The notes: a model not told the origin generated them from the letters alone. Positions 34,734 through 43,410 are shown, numbered from the stretch's first letter. The stretch is 52,537 nucleotides of DNA from Mesorhizobium sp. LSHC420B00 (GCF_000503055.1 NZ_AYVY01000002.1:541157-593693); one strand, 5' to 3'. Translations and numbers: made by a program.

Positions 34734-35480
34734 TCAGGCGTTGGCGCCGCCGTCGATGGTCAATGCTGCGCCTGTCACGAAGCGCCCTTCGGGGCCGGCA
34801 AGCCAGGCGACCATGCCGGCGATCTCGTCGGCCGTGCCGAAGCGAGGCGTCGCCATCTTCTGGCGCTGATGCTCGGCGTGCGGGCCGCCTGCTGGATTCA
34901 TGTCGGTATCCGTCGACCCCGGATGGACGACATTGGCGGTGATGCCGCGCGGACCGAGATCGCGTGCAAAGGCCTTGGTCAGGCCAACCAAGGCAGCCTT
35001 GCTGGCCGAATAGGCGCTCAGGCCGGCATCGGTGGCACGCTCGGCCAGGTTGCTGCCGATCGAGATGATCCGGCCACCCTCGCCCATATGCGCCGCTGCT
35101 GCCTTGGCCGCGACGAACGGGGCTCTGAGGTTGACCTCCATCGTCTCATCGAAGTCGGCAAGCGACAGGGCATCGATCGGCGCAGCGCGCCAGATGCCGG
35201 CGCTGTTGACGAGGATGTCGAGCCGTCCGAAGGCTCTTACCGCCTCATTGACTGCCGCCTCGATCGCGGCAGCATCGCGATTGTCGGCCTTGATGGCGAA
35301 GGCCCGACCGCCGGCCGCCTCGATTTCCCCGACCACCGTACGCGCCCGTTCCTCGCCATTCACATAGGTGATCGCCACGCCCGCGCCGTCGGCCGCGAGC
35401 CTTCGTGCGATCGCCGCACCAATGCCGCGGCTGCCGCCGGTGACGAAGGCGGCCTTGCCGTTCAAGCTCCTGGATGACAT
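34734..35480 (-). CDS. SDR-family oxidoreductase under TetR control
   Basis: 248-aa classical short-chain dehydrogenase/reductase. NAD(P)-binding TGGSRGIGAAIA (about 14-25), NSAG motif, the catalytic set Ser..YSASK (YSASK near 155-159) and the C-terminal NVVHPGSTDTDM are intact; the basic residue after the Gly motif and the RxxADG segment suggest NADP preference. Start ATG 35480 is chosen for GGAGAAG 4 nt before; the frame continues upstream. It is divergent from a TetR gene whose product is the likely repressor, with a shared operator pair in the 98-bp gap. Substrate unknown. Confidence 0.92.
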   Translation of the reverse strand: MSSRSLNGKAAFVTGGSRGIGAAIARRLAADGAGVAITYVNGEERARTVVGEIEAAGGRAFAIKADNRDAAAIEAAVNEAVRAFGRLDILVNSAGIWRAAPIDALSLADFDETMEVNLRAPFVAAKAAAAHMGEGGRIISIGSNLAERATDAGLSAYSASKAALVGLTKAFARDLGPRGITANVVHPGSTDTDMNPAGGPHAEHQRQKMATPRFGTADEIAGMVAWLAGPEGRFVTGAALTIDGGANA

Positions 35481-35499
35481 TTGCTTCTCCATTTTGTAG

Positions 35500-35563
35500 T
35501 GATTGATACATAAATACCTGCCAGCCTTGCTGAACCACGTCAACTGAATTATGTATCGATCAA
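35500..35563. promoter_or_regulatory. Paired operator sites between SDR and tetR genes
   Basis: Two inverted copies of a TYGATACATAA element: TGATTGATACATAAAT at 35500-35515 and, in the opposite sense, AATTATGTATCGATCAA at 35547-35563. One lies 20 bp upstream of the SDR start and one just before tetR, as expected for a TetR-type autorepressor controlling both promoters. Each copy is itself an imperfect palindrome around GAT-ATC. Confidence 0.7.
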
Positions 35564-35578
35564 CACAGAAAGCACACC

Positions 35579-36193
35579 ATGCCGGAACGAGGCCGCCCCC
35601 GCACCTTCGATCGAACCGCCGCCTTGCGGCGGGCAATGGAAGTGTTTTGGGCCAAGGGTTATGAGGGCGCGTCGATAAGCGACCTGACCGCTGCAATGGG
35701 CATCAACTCACCCAGCCTCTACGCAGCCTTTGGCAGCAAGGAAGCGCTGTTCCTCGAGGCGACCGAGCTTTACACGCAGGTGGAAGGCACCGATATCTGG
35801 TCTGCGCTGGAAAAGGCGCCGACCGCACGCCAGGCGGTCGAGCGATTCCTGCGCCAGACGGCCAGGGCCTATTCGCAGACCGGCCGTCCGCAAGGCTGCC
35901 TTATCGCGCTCGGCGCATTGCACCAGGACTCGAGCCGCGGCGCCATCTGCGATGATCTGCGCCGTCGCCGTGCCGAAAACCGCGAAGCCTTGCTGAGACG
36001 CCTCGAGCGTGGCGTGGCCGAGGGGGAGTTGCCGGCCGATTTCGACTGCGGTACGGCCGCGACCTTCTATGCGACCGTACAGCACGGCATGTCGATCCAG
36101 GCGCGCGACGGCGCGTCGCGCTCGGCTCTTCTGGAGACGGTGGCCGGGGCAATGGCGGCTTGGATAGCGATGGCCAGCACCGGGGCGGCGTGA
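35579..36193 (+). CDS. TetR/AcrR-family transcriptional regulator
   Basis: 204-aa repressor with an N-terminal helix-turn-helix (residues 10-55: ALRRAMEVFWAKGYEGASIS, then GINSPSLYAAFGSKEALF) and a helical ligand-binding domain that contains ALHQDSSRGAICDDLR and a single-Cys pocket region (PQGCLIALGAL). It probably represses itself and the divergent SDR gene through the twin sites in the intergenic gap, and is released by an unknown small molecule the SDR may modify. The ATG is 16 bp after the right-hand site; no strong ribosome binding site is visible (GAAAG). Confidence 0.92.
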   Translation: MPERGRPRTFDRTAALRRAMEVFWAKGYEGASISDLTAAMGINSPSLYAAFGSKEALFLEATELYTQVEGTDIWSALEKAPTARQAVERFLRQTARAYSQTGRPQGCLIALGALHQDSSRGAICDDLRRRRAENREALLRRLERGVAEGELPADFDCGTAATFYATVQHGMSIQARDGASRSALLETVAGAMAAWIAMASTGAA

Positions 36194-36228
36194 CGGTCGA
36201 ACCCGGCAGACAAGAACAGACATTCAGG

Positions 36229-37137
36229 TCACTGCAGAGACGGCTCCAGCCTGCCGGCAACGAAGCCAACGGCGCGCTCCACCACACCCTTGTCCGCGAG
36301 AATGCGGCGGTGGCCGAGCCCGTCGGCCCAGTACAGCCGCACATGGTCGCCGGCACGCGCGTAGAGCCTTGCATGATCGGCGGACACTTCGCGGTCGTCC
36401 GGCGCGTGGATCACCAGCGTCGGCAGCGGCGCGCTTGCCAGTTGGCGGTCACCGGTGAATTCGTGCAGCGGCCGGCCGGCGATGCGCTCGACCCGGTCGG
36501 CCATGGCGATCTGCGAGCGCGAGCCGACATTCAGCATGCGGCTGAAATCGGCAAAGATCGCAGGAAGCGAGCTCGGCGCAGCGATTAGCACCAGCCGCCC
36601 GGCCGTCAACGGCGGGATATGTCTGATTGAACCGGCGACGGCATTGGCGGCGACGGCACCACCAAAGGAATGGCCGGCGATGGCGGCAAATGGGCCGAAC
36701 CATTCGCCGGCAACCCGTGCTGCATCGACGGCACTGACAAGGGTCAGCCGGCGGCCCTGCGACTGGCCGTGGCCCGGCAAATCGAGCGAGACCACCTTGT
36801 AGCCGGCATCGCGATAGGCTTCGATCAATGTGCGCATGTATTCGGTACGCGAACGCCAGCCATGGATGACGAGCACGGTGCCTGCAGCCGCCCTGCCCGG
36901 CTCGGGCCGGAATTCATGCACCATGACGCAGCCGGTTCTGGTCTTTAGCCGGTGATGGCGCGCTTCGGTCATGAAATCGGCGGCGCGATCGATTGCGCGG
37001 CGCTCACCATGGCTCAAGCTCTTTTCGTGCGGCGTGCGGCAGAACAGCTCGAATGCAGCGCGCCCGGTGAGTCGCGGCGCCACATGCTCGGCCACGCCGA
37101 ACGTGCCGCGGATGACCTTCAGTCCAAATGATGCCAT
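36229..37137 (-). CDS. Alpha/beta hydrolase
   Basis: 302-aa alpha/beta-hydrolase-fold enzyme. Oxyanion segment VIHGWRS (91-96), nucleophile elbow GHSFGG with Ser157, acid in APDDREV (about 245) and histidine in GLGHRRIL (about 275) make a complete triad. The N-terminal 60 residues form a helical lead-in without a signal peptide. Substrate class (ester, lipid or peptide) cannot be told. It is divergent from a MarR gene with only 47 bp between starts, covered by two MarR-type palindromes, so it is probably the main target of that regulator. It is convergent with tetR (35 bp gap). Confidence 0.88.
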   Translation of the reverse strand: MASFGLKVIRGTFGVAEHVAPRLTGRAAFELFCRTPHEKSLSHGERRAIDRAADFMTEARHHRLKTRTGCVMVHEFRPEPGRAAAGTVLVIHGWRSRTEYMRTLIEAYRDAGYKVVSLDLPGHGQSQGRRLTLVSAVDAARVAGEWFGPFAAIAGHSFGGAVAANAVAGSIRHIPPLTAGRLVLIAAPSSLPAIFADFSRMLNVGSRSQIAMADRVERIAGRPLHEFTGDRQLASAPLPTLVIHAPDDREVSADHARLYARAGDHVRLYWADGLGHRRILADKGVVERAVGFVAGRLEPSLQ

Positions 37138-37156
37138 AGTGGCGATCCATCCATTG

Positions 37157-37190
37157 GTTCAAGCATGAACATAATAGTTCAAACATGAAC
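37157..37190. promoter_or_regulatory. Tandem MarR-type palindromes overlapping the marR start
   Basis: Two GTTCA-N4-TGAAC palindromes: GTTCAAGCATGAAC (37157-37170) and GTTCAAACATGAAC (37177-37190), 20 bp centre to centre, about two helical turns, so dimers would bind the same face. The second contains the marR ATG (37185-37187). Binding would block the marR and hydrolase promoters together. Confidence 0.75.
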
Positions 37191-37637
37191 ATTAAGCAAG
37201 ACCTGCCCTGGGACAACCCGCGTTTTCGCAACTGGGTTGCGGTGGCGCGCGCCTGCCACGTGGTGGAACGCACCTTGGCGGTGAAGCTGGCGCCGCTCGA
37301 CCTGAAGCCGGCGCAGCTCGACGTGCTGATGAACCTCTACCGCCATCCCGGCATGTCGCAGCACGACCTCGCTCGCCGCCTGCTGGTCGGTCGCTCCAAC
37401 ATCACCATGCTTTTGCCGCAGCTGGAGACCCGCGACCTGCTGCGCCGCGAGAGCGACGAGAAGGACAAGCGCGTGCTGCGGCTGACGTTGACTGAGGCAG
37501 GCGAGGCACTGCTGATGCGGGCCCTAAAGGTCCACATGACGCTGATCGAAAAGGCGATGAGCCAGTCGACGCCGGAACAATGCGACATGATCGGCGAACA
37601 GATGCGCAAGATTGCCGAGGTGTTGAAGACCGCCTGA
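37185..37637 (+). CDS. MarR-family transcriptional regulator
   Basis: 150-aa dimeric repressor of the MarR family. Winged helix-turn-helix in the centre (PAQLDVLMNLYRHPG, then LARRLLVGRSNITMLLPQLE) and wing (RRESDEKDKRVLRLTLTEAG) flanked by dimerisation helices. The start ATG lies inside one of two operator palindromes, so the gene should repress itself and the divergent hydrolase gene; release by a phenolic or similar ligand is typical of the family but not shown here. No ribosome binding site precedes ATG: the mRNA would have a very short or absent leader. Confidence 0.92.
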   Translation: MNIKQDLPWDNPRFRNWVAVARACHVVERTLAVKLAPLDLKPAQLDVLMNLYRHPGMSQHDLARRLLVGRSNITMLLPQLETRDLLRRESDEKDKRVLRLTLTEAGEALLMRALKVHMTLIEKAMSQSTPEQCDMIGEQMRKIAEVLKTA

Positions 37638-37649
37638 CGGCCCAGTGCT

Positions 37650-37689
37650 TCACCACCAAATTCCCTCACCACCAAATTTCTTCACCACA
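37650..37689. repeat. Short 16-bp tandem repeat at convergent 3' ends
   Basis: Two and a half copies of a unit beginning TCACCACCAAATT (37650-37665, 37666-37681, partial 37682-37689). It lies between the marR stop and the PPOX gene, whose TGA is within the third copy, so slippage here could change that stop context. Confidence 0.7.
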
Positions 37690-38293
37690 TCGATTTTTGC
37701 GCGCGCTCCGGCCATTCCCTGTCGTAGACCTCGCCGTCGATGTTCTTGCGGCTGGTGATTTCCAGGATTTGGCCGGCGGTCGGCAGCGATTTCGGGTCGA
37801 CATGCCTTGCCGGATTCCACAGATCCGACCGGTGGATGGCGCGGGCGCACTGGAAATAGACCGCATCGACCTCGACGACCGTCACCGAGCGCGCCGGCTT
37901 GCCCTCGACTGCGAACGAGGCGCAGAGCGCGGGATCGGTGGTGATGTGGGCGCGTCCATTGACGCGCAGCGTCGTGCCGGAACCCGGCACCAGGAACAGA
38001 AGCGCGACGCGCGGATCGCGAAGGATGTTCCTTAGCGAATCGGCACGGTTGTTACCGCGCCGGTCCGGCATCATCAGCGTTTTCGGATCGTGGATGCGGA
38101 CGAAGCCGGCGAGATCGCCGCGCGGCGAGCAGTCCAGCCCTTCAGGCCCGCAGGTTGCGAGCGCAGCAAACGGCGAAGCTTCGATGAAAGCAGCGTATTC
38201 AGGAATCAGCTGGTCGAGTTCCTTGACCACCGACGCCTCGCCGGGCAGGCCATAGAGCGCTTCGAGCTGTTCGACGCTGGTGATCATGGACAT
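37682..38293 (-). CDS. FMN-binding pyridoxamine 5'-phosphate oxidase-like protein
   Basis: 203-aa protein of the PPOX-type split-barrel family, close in layout to the MSMEG_1061-like FMN-dependent group. Recognisable parts: ASPFAALATCGPEGLDCSPRGD near residues 38-60, LMMPDRRGNNRADSLRN (FMN phosphate-binding region) and VALLFLVPGSGTTLRVNG, with C-terminal helix DREWPERAQK. Such proteins bind flavin or F420 and reduce small substrates. Start ATG follows GGAGACGAAAAC. Gene stands alone; exact role unknown. Confidence 0.87.
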   Translation of the reverse strand: MSMITSVEQLEALYGLPGEASVVKELDQLIPEYAAFIEASPFAALATCGPEGLDCSPRGDLAGFVRIHDPKTLMMPDRRGNNRADSLRNILRDPRVALLFLVPGSGTTLRVNGRAHITTDPALCASFAVEGKPARSVTVVEVDAVYFQCARAIHRSDLWNPARHVDPKSLPTAGQILEITSRKNIDGEVYDREWPERAQKSMW

Positions 38294-38442
38294 GTTTTCG
38301 TCTCCAACCTTTGCCGGCGCTACTCCAGACGCATGACATTTTCACGACACGATGCCCGTTTGTCGGTCATCAGGAAACGGGTGTCGAGGGACCGCGAACA
38401 AGCGCAAACCGCTTTCGTGCTGACAGAAACGGAGGTCAAAAA

Positions 38443-38871
38443 ATGGAGAAACCGCTCGGCCGGCGACGCACCGCCATGGAACTTATTGAAAACATGTTCA
38501 ATGTTGAAATGCGTTTCCTACAATCAGGCTCGGAGAGCCTCGATACGCTTGCCAGCGCATTTCATGTCGAGATTGTCGTGCATGAGCCTCGCTCCCTGCC
38601 CTATGCCGGTGACTGGAACGGCCTCGACGGCGTTGGCGCCCTTTTCCGCAAGATGCGGGAAATCTGGAGCGACGTGGCGGTGGAGGACCTCCGGGTCGCC
38701 CAAAACGATGACATGGTGTTCATGAGCTGCACGCTTTCGCGGACATCGCGGGCCAATGGTGCAACCATCAAGCAGCCGTTTGCCGAAGTCTTGCGCTTCA
38801 AGGATGACCGGCTGATCGAAGGCACGCCGTTTTATCACGACACCAGCGAGATACTGGCGATGCTGCGTTGA
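38443..38871 (+). CDS. NTF2-like (SnoaL-type) protein
   Basis: 142-aa cone-shaped alpha+beta fold of the NTF2/SnoaL superfamily: N-terminal helices (MELIENMFNVEMRFLQSGS), then DTLASAFHVEIVVHEP and FRKMREIWSDVAVEDLRV, and C-terminal strands FAEVLRFKDDRLIEGTPFYHD. Members are enzymes, binding proteins or stress-related factors; no catalytic residue set is diagnostic here. ATG 38443 follows GGAGGTC, better than the earlier in-frame start at 38311. Probably monocistronic, convergent with the DUF971 gene (22 bp gap). Confidence 0.82.
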   Translation: MEKPLGRRRTAMELIENMFNVEMRFLQSGSESLDTLASAFHVEIVVHEPRSLPYAGDWNGLDGVGALFRKMREIWSDVAVEDLRVAQNDDMVFMSCTLSRTSRANGATIKQPFAEVLRFKDDRLIEGTPFYHDTSEILAMLR

Positions 38872-38893
38872 CCGAAGCGTCCCGCGAAATCAG

Positions 38894-39247
38894 TCAGCGG
38901 TCGCGGCTCAGCCCCTTCTCTTCCAGCTCGGCGAGATAGGCGGCCCAGCGTGCATCCTTCTCATGACCCAGCGTATGCAGGTAATTCCAGGTGAAGATGC
39001 CGGTGTCGTGGAAATCGTCGAAGGTGATGCGCACGGCATAATTGCCGACCGGCTCGATCTTAAGGATCGCTACATTGCGCTTGCCGGGAACGGTGACGCG
39101 CTGTTCGGGCGAATGGCCCTGCACCTCGGCCGACGGCGAGGCGACGCGCAGCAGCTCGGCTGGCAATTCGAACGGCTGATGGCCCGGAAAGGTGACGGAA
39201 AGCAGCTTGCGGTCCTTCGAGACCCTGAGTTCCTTTGGCGCTGTCAT
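38894..39247 (-). CDS. DUF971 domain-containing protein
   Basis: 117-aa protein consisting of a DUF971 (gamma-butyrobetaine hydroxylase N-terminal-like) domain: LRVSKDRKLLSVTFPGH, then ELPAELLRVASPSAE, NYAVRITFDDFHDTGIFTWNYLH near the C-terminus. Such proteins are sometimes linked to Fe-S assembly or Mrp; no zinc-binding cysteines are present here. It lies divergent from moaA with 198 bp between starts. Specific role unknown. Confidence 0.88.
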   Translation of the reverse strand: MTAPKELRVSKDRKLLSVTFPGHQPFELPAELLRVASPSAEVQGHSPEQRVTVPGKRNVAILKIEPVGNYAVRITFDDFHDTGIFTWNYLHTLGHEKDARWAAYLAELEEKGLSRDR

Positions 39248-39445
39248 GCTGGTGGATCCTGCGGAAGACAGCCTTCCCTACGCCGCTTCGCGTTGAGGGA
39301 AAAGGCCGTTTCAGAACTTCCGACATGATCTGTCGGCGTCGGGATGTTACCGCAGATCGCGAGCTTCTATCTTGAATGGCAAGTTGGCTCGCATCACATA
39401 GCCATATATAACGAAGCCGTTCACGGCCACGGGAAGCGCATAAGC

Positions 39446-40441
39446 ATGGATATGATCGATCCTTTCGGTCGCACGATCACCTACCTGCGCGTGTCGGTCA
39501 CCGACCGCTGCGATTTCCGCTGCACCTATTGCATGGCCGAGGACATGACGTTCCTGCCCAAGAAGGACCTGCTGTCGCTGGAAGAGCTCGACCGGCTTTG
39601 CACGGTCTTCATCGAAAAGGGCGTGCGCAAGCTCCGCCTCACCGGCGGTGAGCCGCTGGTGCGCAAGAACATCATGCATCTGGTGCGCCAGCTTTCGCGG
39701 CATCTCGAGAGCGGTGCGCTGGAAGAGCTGACGCTGACCACCAACGGATCGCAGCTTTCACGCTTTGCCACCGAGCTCGCCGACTGCGGCGTCAAACGCA
39801 TCAACGTCTCGCTCGACACCCTCGATGCCGACAAATTCCGCCAGATCACCCGCTGGGGCAATCTGGATAAGGTCATGGACGGCATCGACGCGGCGCAGGC
39901 GGCGGGGCTGAAGGTAAAACTCAATGCGGTGACCTTGAAGGACTTCAATGATGCCGAATTGCCGGAAATGCTGCGCTGGGCGCATGGCCGCGGCATGGAT
40001 CTGACGGTCATCGAAACAATGCCGATGGGCGAGATCGACGCCGACCGCACCGACCAGTATTTGCCGCTGTCGCTGCTGCGCGCAGCACTCGAGCGCCAGT
40101 TCACGCTGAGCGATATTCCCTATAAGACCGGTGGCCCGGCCCGCTATGTCCACGTCGCCGAGACCGGCGGGCGGCTCGGCTTCATCACGCCGATGACGCA
40201 TAATTTCTGCGAAAGCTGCAACCGGGTCCGGCTGACCTGCACCGGCACGCTTTACATGTGCCTCGGCCAGGAAGATGCAGCCGACCTGCGCGCACCACTG
40301 CGTGCGTCCGAAGGCAACGAGCTGGTCGCCGACGCCATCGACGAAGCAATCGGCCGCAAGCCGAAAGGCCACGACTTCATCATTGATCGCCGCACCAACC
40401 GCCCATCGGTGTCGCGGCATATGAGCGTCACCGGCGGCTGA
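39446..40441 (+). CDS. moaA: GTP 3',8-cyclase MoaA
   Basis: 331-aa radical-SAM enzyme catalysing the first step of molybdenum cofactor synthesis, GTP to 3',8-cyclo-GTP (with MoaC then to cPMP). N-terminal cluster C22-x3-C26-x2-C29 (CDFRCTYC), [11 protein letters not shown] and TTNGSQL segments for SAM binding, C-terminal second cluster in [13 protein letters not shown], and the essential Gly-Gly C-terminus are all present. Start ATG 39446 follows GGGAAG by 9 nt; ATG 39452 is possible and the longer frame to 39344 is not family-like. MoaC and MoaE are not in the window; mobA and mobB lie 3 kb downstream. Confidence 0.95.
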   Translation: MDMIDPFGRTITYLRVSVTDRCDFRCTYCMAEDMTFLPKKDLLSLEELDRLCTVFIEKGVRKLRLTGGEPLVRKNIMHLVRQLSRHLESGALEELTLTTNGSQLSRFATELADCGVKRINVSLDTLDADKFRQITRWGNLDKVMDGIDAAQAAGLKVKLNAVTLKDFNDAELPEMLRWAHGRGMDLTVIETMPMGEIDADRTDQYLPLSLLRAALERQFTLSDIPYKTGGPARYVHVAETGGRLGFITPMTHNFCESCNRVRLTCTGTLYMCLGQEDAADLRAPLRASEGNELVADAIDEAIGRKPKGHDFIIDRRTNRPSVSRHMSVTGG

Positions 40442-40499
40442 TTTTTCACCGATTTCGTGCAAGAATAATCGCCTTGGCATCGGCTTCGAGGCAAGGCTC

Positions 40500-40973
40500 A
40501 TGCAGCGGCTTTTTGCAATCCCGACGTTTTTCGGAGTGATGGCGGGGACCATGGCAGTTGCCGCGCCACTCACCTATACGAACGAGCGCTTCGGTACCGT
40601 CTGCACCTTTCCGGATGAGATCTTCACTCTTCGCCAGCCTGAGCCGGACAATGGCGATGGACAACAATGGCTCACCGCTGATGGCGCCAGCCTGATCTGT
40701 TCAGGCATCCTCAATATCGATGATGAAACTCCGACAGCCTTCGTCTCCGCCCAGAGGGGCAGCAAGGAACCTGGCTACAAGATTACCTACAGCAAGACCG
40801 GCAAGGACTGGGCGGTGCTGTCGGGCATCAAAGGCGAGAACATCTTCTATGAACGCCGCCTGTTCGGAAAAGACGGTGTCATCCGTACGGTCTGGATCGA
40901 CTATCCGCCAGCCTTGAAATCGAAATACGACCCGCTTATCGGAGCGATCGCCGGCAGCCTCAGGGGACCGTGA
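40500..40973 (+). CDS. Secreted protein of unknown function
   Basis: 157-aa exported protein with a signal peptide cleaved near VAA, then TYTNERFGTVCTFPDEIF and DGASLICSG, two cysteines likely in a disulfide, and a C-terminal part (YERRLFGKDGVIRTVWIDYP) of beta type. I do not recognise a named family. The ribosome binding site GCAAGG precedes ATG. The gene is about 60 bp after moaA on the same strand and may share its transcript, but no functional tie is suggested. Confidence 0.72.
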   Translation: MQRLFAIPTFFGVMAGTMAVAAPLTYTNERFGTVCTFPDEIFTLRQPEPDNGDGQQWLTADGASLICSGILNIDDETPTAFVSAQRGSKEPGYKITYSKTGKDWAVLSGIKGENIFYERRLFGKDGVIRTVWIDYPPALKSKYDPLIGAIAGSLRGP

Positions 40974-41024
40974 GCATCCGGCGACCTCGGAACATATTCG
41001 CAACCCGTTGTTTTTGCTAACGAG

Positions 41025-41687
41025 TCACGGTTGACGCGTGTAGTCGTATCGTACGGCAAGCCATTTCTTGCCGCTGCCATTGGCCTGGAGGAAATGCTGC
41101 TCGGCCACTTCGTGATTGTCGCCGTCCCTGGAAATGACGAAATCGGAGGCAGTGAATCGCCCTTCGACCTCAGGCCCGAAGCCGACGAAACCAAGCGGCT
41201 CGAAAAGCAGCGAAATCTTGCCGTCCTCCTCGCCACCAAAACTCCAGGCGGGCATGATCCCTGCCGGGAAACGGGTATCCATCGAGACATACTTCCAGCG
41301 GCCCTCCACCCGGTCATAGCTCAAATAGGCTATCCGCTGGAAGTCTGGGATTTTCGACCCGGGCGCCGGTCGCATCACCTCCTGCATGAAGGGGCCGATC
41401 ATCGTACGCTCGGCCACCAGCCCGGTCATCACAATCGGCTGGGCGCCGGGCGTTGGCCAGATCGTGTTGACGACGGACCATTTCCCGACGCGGCGAGCGA
41501 GTTCATCCGCTTCGTGACCCGGCGTGGACATCCGTTCGACTGCCGACGCCGAAGCGCCGTTCTCGGCGAAGGCAGGCGCCATCGCCATGAGGATAACCGC
41601 CAGTGCAGAAGAGAACCGGGAAGCCGACGAAACGTGCCGCCTGCTGCCTGTGCCAAGCATGTCCGCATTGCCTCGTGCATTCATCAT
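41025..41687 (-). CDS. DUF1579-like secreted protein
   Basis: 220-aa exported protein: signal peptide (cleavage near AFA), a short linker, and a beta-rich domain with LARRVGKWSVVNTIWPTPG, MTGLVAERTMIGPFMQEVM, LSYDRVEGRWKYVSMDTRFP and GRFTASDFVISRDGD, in the pattern of DUF1579. The function of the family is unknown. Start ATG follows GGGAGGTGG. Divergent from the next small secreted gene. Confidence 0.78.
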   Translation of the reverse strand: MMNARGNADMLGTGSRRHVSSASRFSSALAVILMAMAPAFAENGASASAVERMSTPGHEADELARRVGKWSVVNTIWPTPGAQPIVMTGLVAERTMIGPFMQEVMRPAPGSKIPDFQRIAYLSYDRVEGRWKYVSMDTRFPAGIMPAWSFGGEEDGKISLLFEPLGFVGFGPEVEGRFTASDFVISRDGDNHEVAEQHFLQANGSGKKWLAVRYDYTRQP

Positions 41688-41947
41688 GGACCACCTCCCC
41701 AGACAAGATCAGAAGCCTACAATGACCAATTTGGTGAATCTTGCCGAGCAAATTTGATCTCGTCGAAAAATTTTCCTCGAGCCGCAGTGTGATCGATTTG
41801 CCCTCCGAACCCATCCTTTGGAACGGCACATTTCGGGATCACACCCAGAAAAGGTCTTGTCCGCAAACGGTTACCGGATTTACCGCAAGCCCGTTCGGGC
41901 CTAGCCTCTGCTCTGGAGCGGTTCTTCGCCCAGTGGGGGAATACGAT

Positions 41948-42304
41948 ATGCACAAACTCATTCTTTCTGTTGCATTGCTCAGCTTCGCGGCCCTGCCCGC
42001 GGCGGCCCAGTCGATCGGCGGCACCTATGCCGTGGCCGGCACCAACTTCGATGGATCGTCCTATGGTGGCGACGCGACGATTACGCTGACCAGCGAGACT
42101 ACCTGCACGATCCATTGGGAGACAGGCGGCTCGTCCTCGGACGGCATCTGCATGCGCAACGACGATGCCTTCTCCGCCGGCTATGTCATGGGCAAGGCGG
42201 TTGGCCTTGTCGTCTACAAGGTGCAGGAAGACGGCTCGCTGCATGGCCTGTGGACGATTGCCGGCAAGGAAGGCAACGGCACCGAGGTGCTGACGCGCAA
42301 ATAA
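41948..42304 (+). CDS. Small secreted beta-rich protein
   Basis: 118-aa exported protein with signal peptide to about AAA, then SIGGTYAVAGTNFDGSSY, ATITLTSETTCTIHWETG, CMRNDDAFSAGYVMG and LHGLWTIAGKEGNGTEVLT. The two cysteines and the glycine-rich strands suggest a small beta-barrel. Similar Rhizobiales proteins are uncharacterised. ATG 41948 follows GGGGGAA; the open frame reaches 41741 but that stretch lacks a site and signal. Followed by a hairpin (42334-42356). Confidence 0.78.
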   Translation: MHKLILSVALLSFAALPAAAQSIGGTYAVAGTNFDGSSYGGDATITLTSETTCTIHWETGGSSSDGICMRNDDAFSAGYVMGKAVGLVVYKVQEDGSLHGLWTIAGKEGNGTEVLTRK

Positions 42305-42333
42305 GCCTGCCGCTCTTGCGAGGTAGATGTCAC

Positions 42334-42356
42334 GGGCCACAGAAAGGCTGTGGCCC
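42334..42356 (+). terminator. Hairpin after the small secreted gene
   Basis: Nine-bp perfect stem GGGCCACAG (42334-42342) / CTGTGGCCC (42348-42356), loop AAAGG. The U-run is weak, so it is either a modest terminator or a stabilising hairpin. Its position argues against a start for the next gene at 42327. Confidence 0.6.
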
Positions 42357-42425
42357 AGCCCTTTGACGTTGCTGTTTTGCGGGTGCCTGCTAGACGCTTG
42401 CTGCAGGACTCACCCGGTAATCGCC

Positions 42426-43346
42426 TTGCCTCTTTCGCCAAATCTGCGCGGCGCGTTGTTCATGATGGTGGCCATGATTGGTTTCACCCTCAACGATGCA
42501 ATCACCAAATTCTCGTCGGAATCGATGAACATGGCGCAGGTCATGCTGATCCGCGGCGCCTTCGCTTCGCTTTTCGTTGCCCTGCTTGCGTGGCAACGCG
42601 GCGCGCTTGCCCGGCCTGGCTCGATGCTGCAGCCGACAGTTGCGCTGCGCGTCGCCAGCGAGGCCGGCGCCACGGTGTCGTTCCTGGTTGCTCTGGCACA
42701 TCTTCCGATCGCCAATGTGTCCGCCGTGCTGCAGGCGCTGCCGCTGGCTGTGACGATGGGCGCCGCGCTTGTGTTCAACGAGGGCGTCGGCTGGCGGCGC
42801 TGGCTGGCCATTGCCGTCGGTTTTGCCGGCGTGCTGATCATTGTGCGGCCGGGCTTCGAAGGGTTCAGCATGTTTTCTCTGCTGGCACTGGCTAGCGTGG
42901 CATGCTGCGCGGTGCGCGACCTCGCCACCAAGCGGATTCCGCAGGCAATTCCGACATTGCTGGTGTCGACCGCCACCGCTCTTGCCATGACCGTTCTGGG
43001 CGCAGCATTGCTTTCGCCGATGGGCGGTTGGACGCCGATGACGGGAAAAAGCACGGCATTCCTGGCGCTGGCGGCGGTGCTCGTGCTCATTGGCTACCAG
43101 TTCATCATCATGGCGATGCGGGTGGGCGATATCTCCTTCATCGCGCCGTTCCGCTACACCGCCCTGCTCTGGTCGATCCTGCTTGGCTTCACGATCTTCG
43201 GCGATGTCCCCGATCTGCCGATGATCGTCGGTGCCACGATCATCATCGCCTCAGGCCTCTATGCGCTCTACCGCGAACGGATCGTCGGCCGGCGAAAGAC
43301 AGCTGCCGAAAGCGCTGGACCGGACATGGCGCCGGACGGCATATAG
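42426..43346 (+). CDS. DMT-family (EamA) transporter
   Basis: 306-aa inner-membrane protein with ten predicted helices in two EamA repeats (first FMMVAMIGFTLNDAITKFSS, later YQFIIMAMRVGDISFIAPFRYTALLWS). Family members export or import small metabolites such as amino acids or S-adenosylmethionine; the substrate is not evident. The start is uncertain: TTG at 42426 gives the usual short N-terminus (LPLSPNLRGALF), whereas ATG 42327 has AGGT only 2 nt upstream and would place a hairpin inside the coding region. The N-terminus before helix 1 is not conserved. Confidence 0.85.
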   Translation: MPLSPNLRGALFMMVAMIGFTLNDAITKFSSESMNMAQVMLIRGAFASLFVALLAWQRGALARPGSMLQPTVALRVASEAGATVSFLVALAHLPIANVSAVLQALPLAVTMGAALVFNEGVGWRRWLAIAVGFAGVLIIVRPGFEGFSMFSLLALASVACCAVRDLATKRIPQAIPTLLVSTATALAMTVLGAALLSPMGGWTPMTGKSTAFLALAAVLVLIGYQFIIMAMRVGDISFIAPFRYTALLWSILLGFTIFGDVPDLPMIVGATIIIASGLYALYRERIVGRRKTAAESAGPDMAPDGI

Positions 43347-43410
43347 GCGCGACCGTTGACGACCGTCTGATTTGAAAACTTGATTTGGTCATAGGGTCTA
43401 GCAGCAAACG

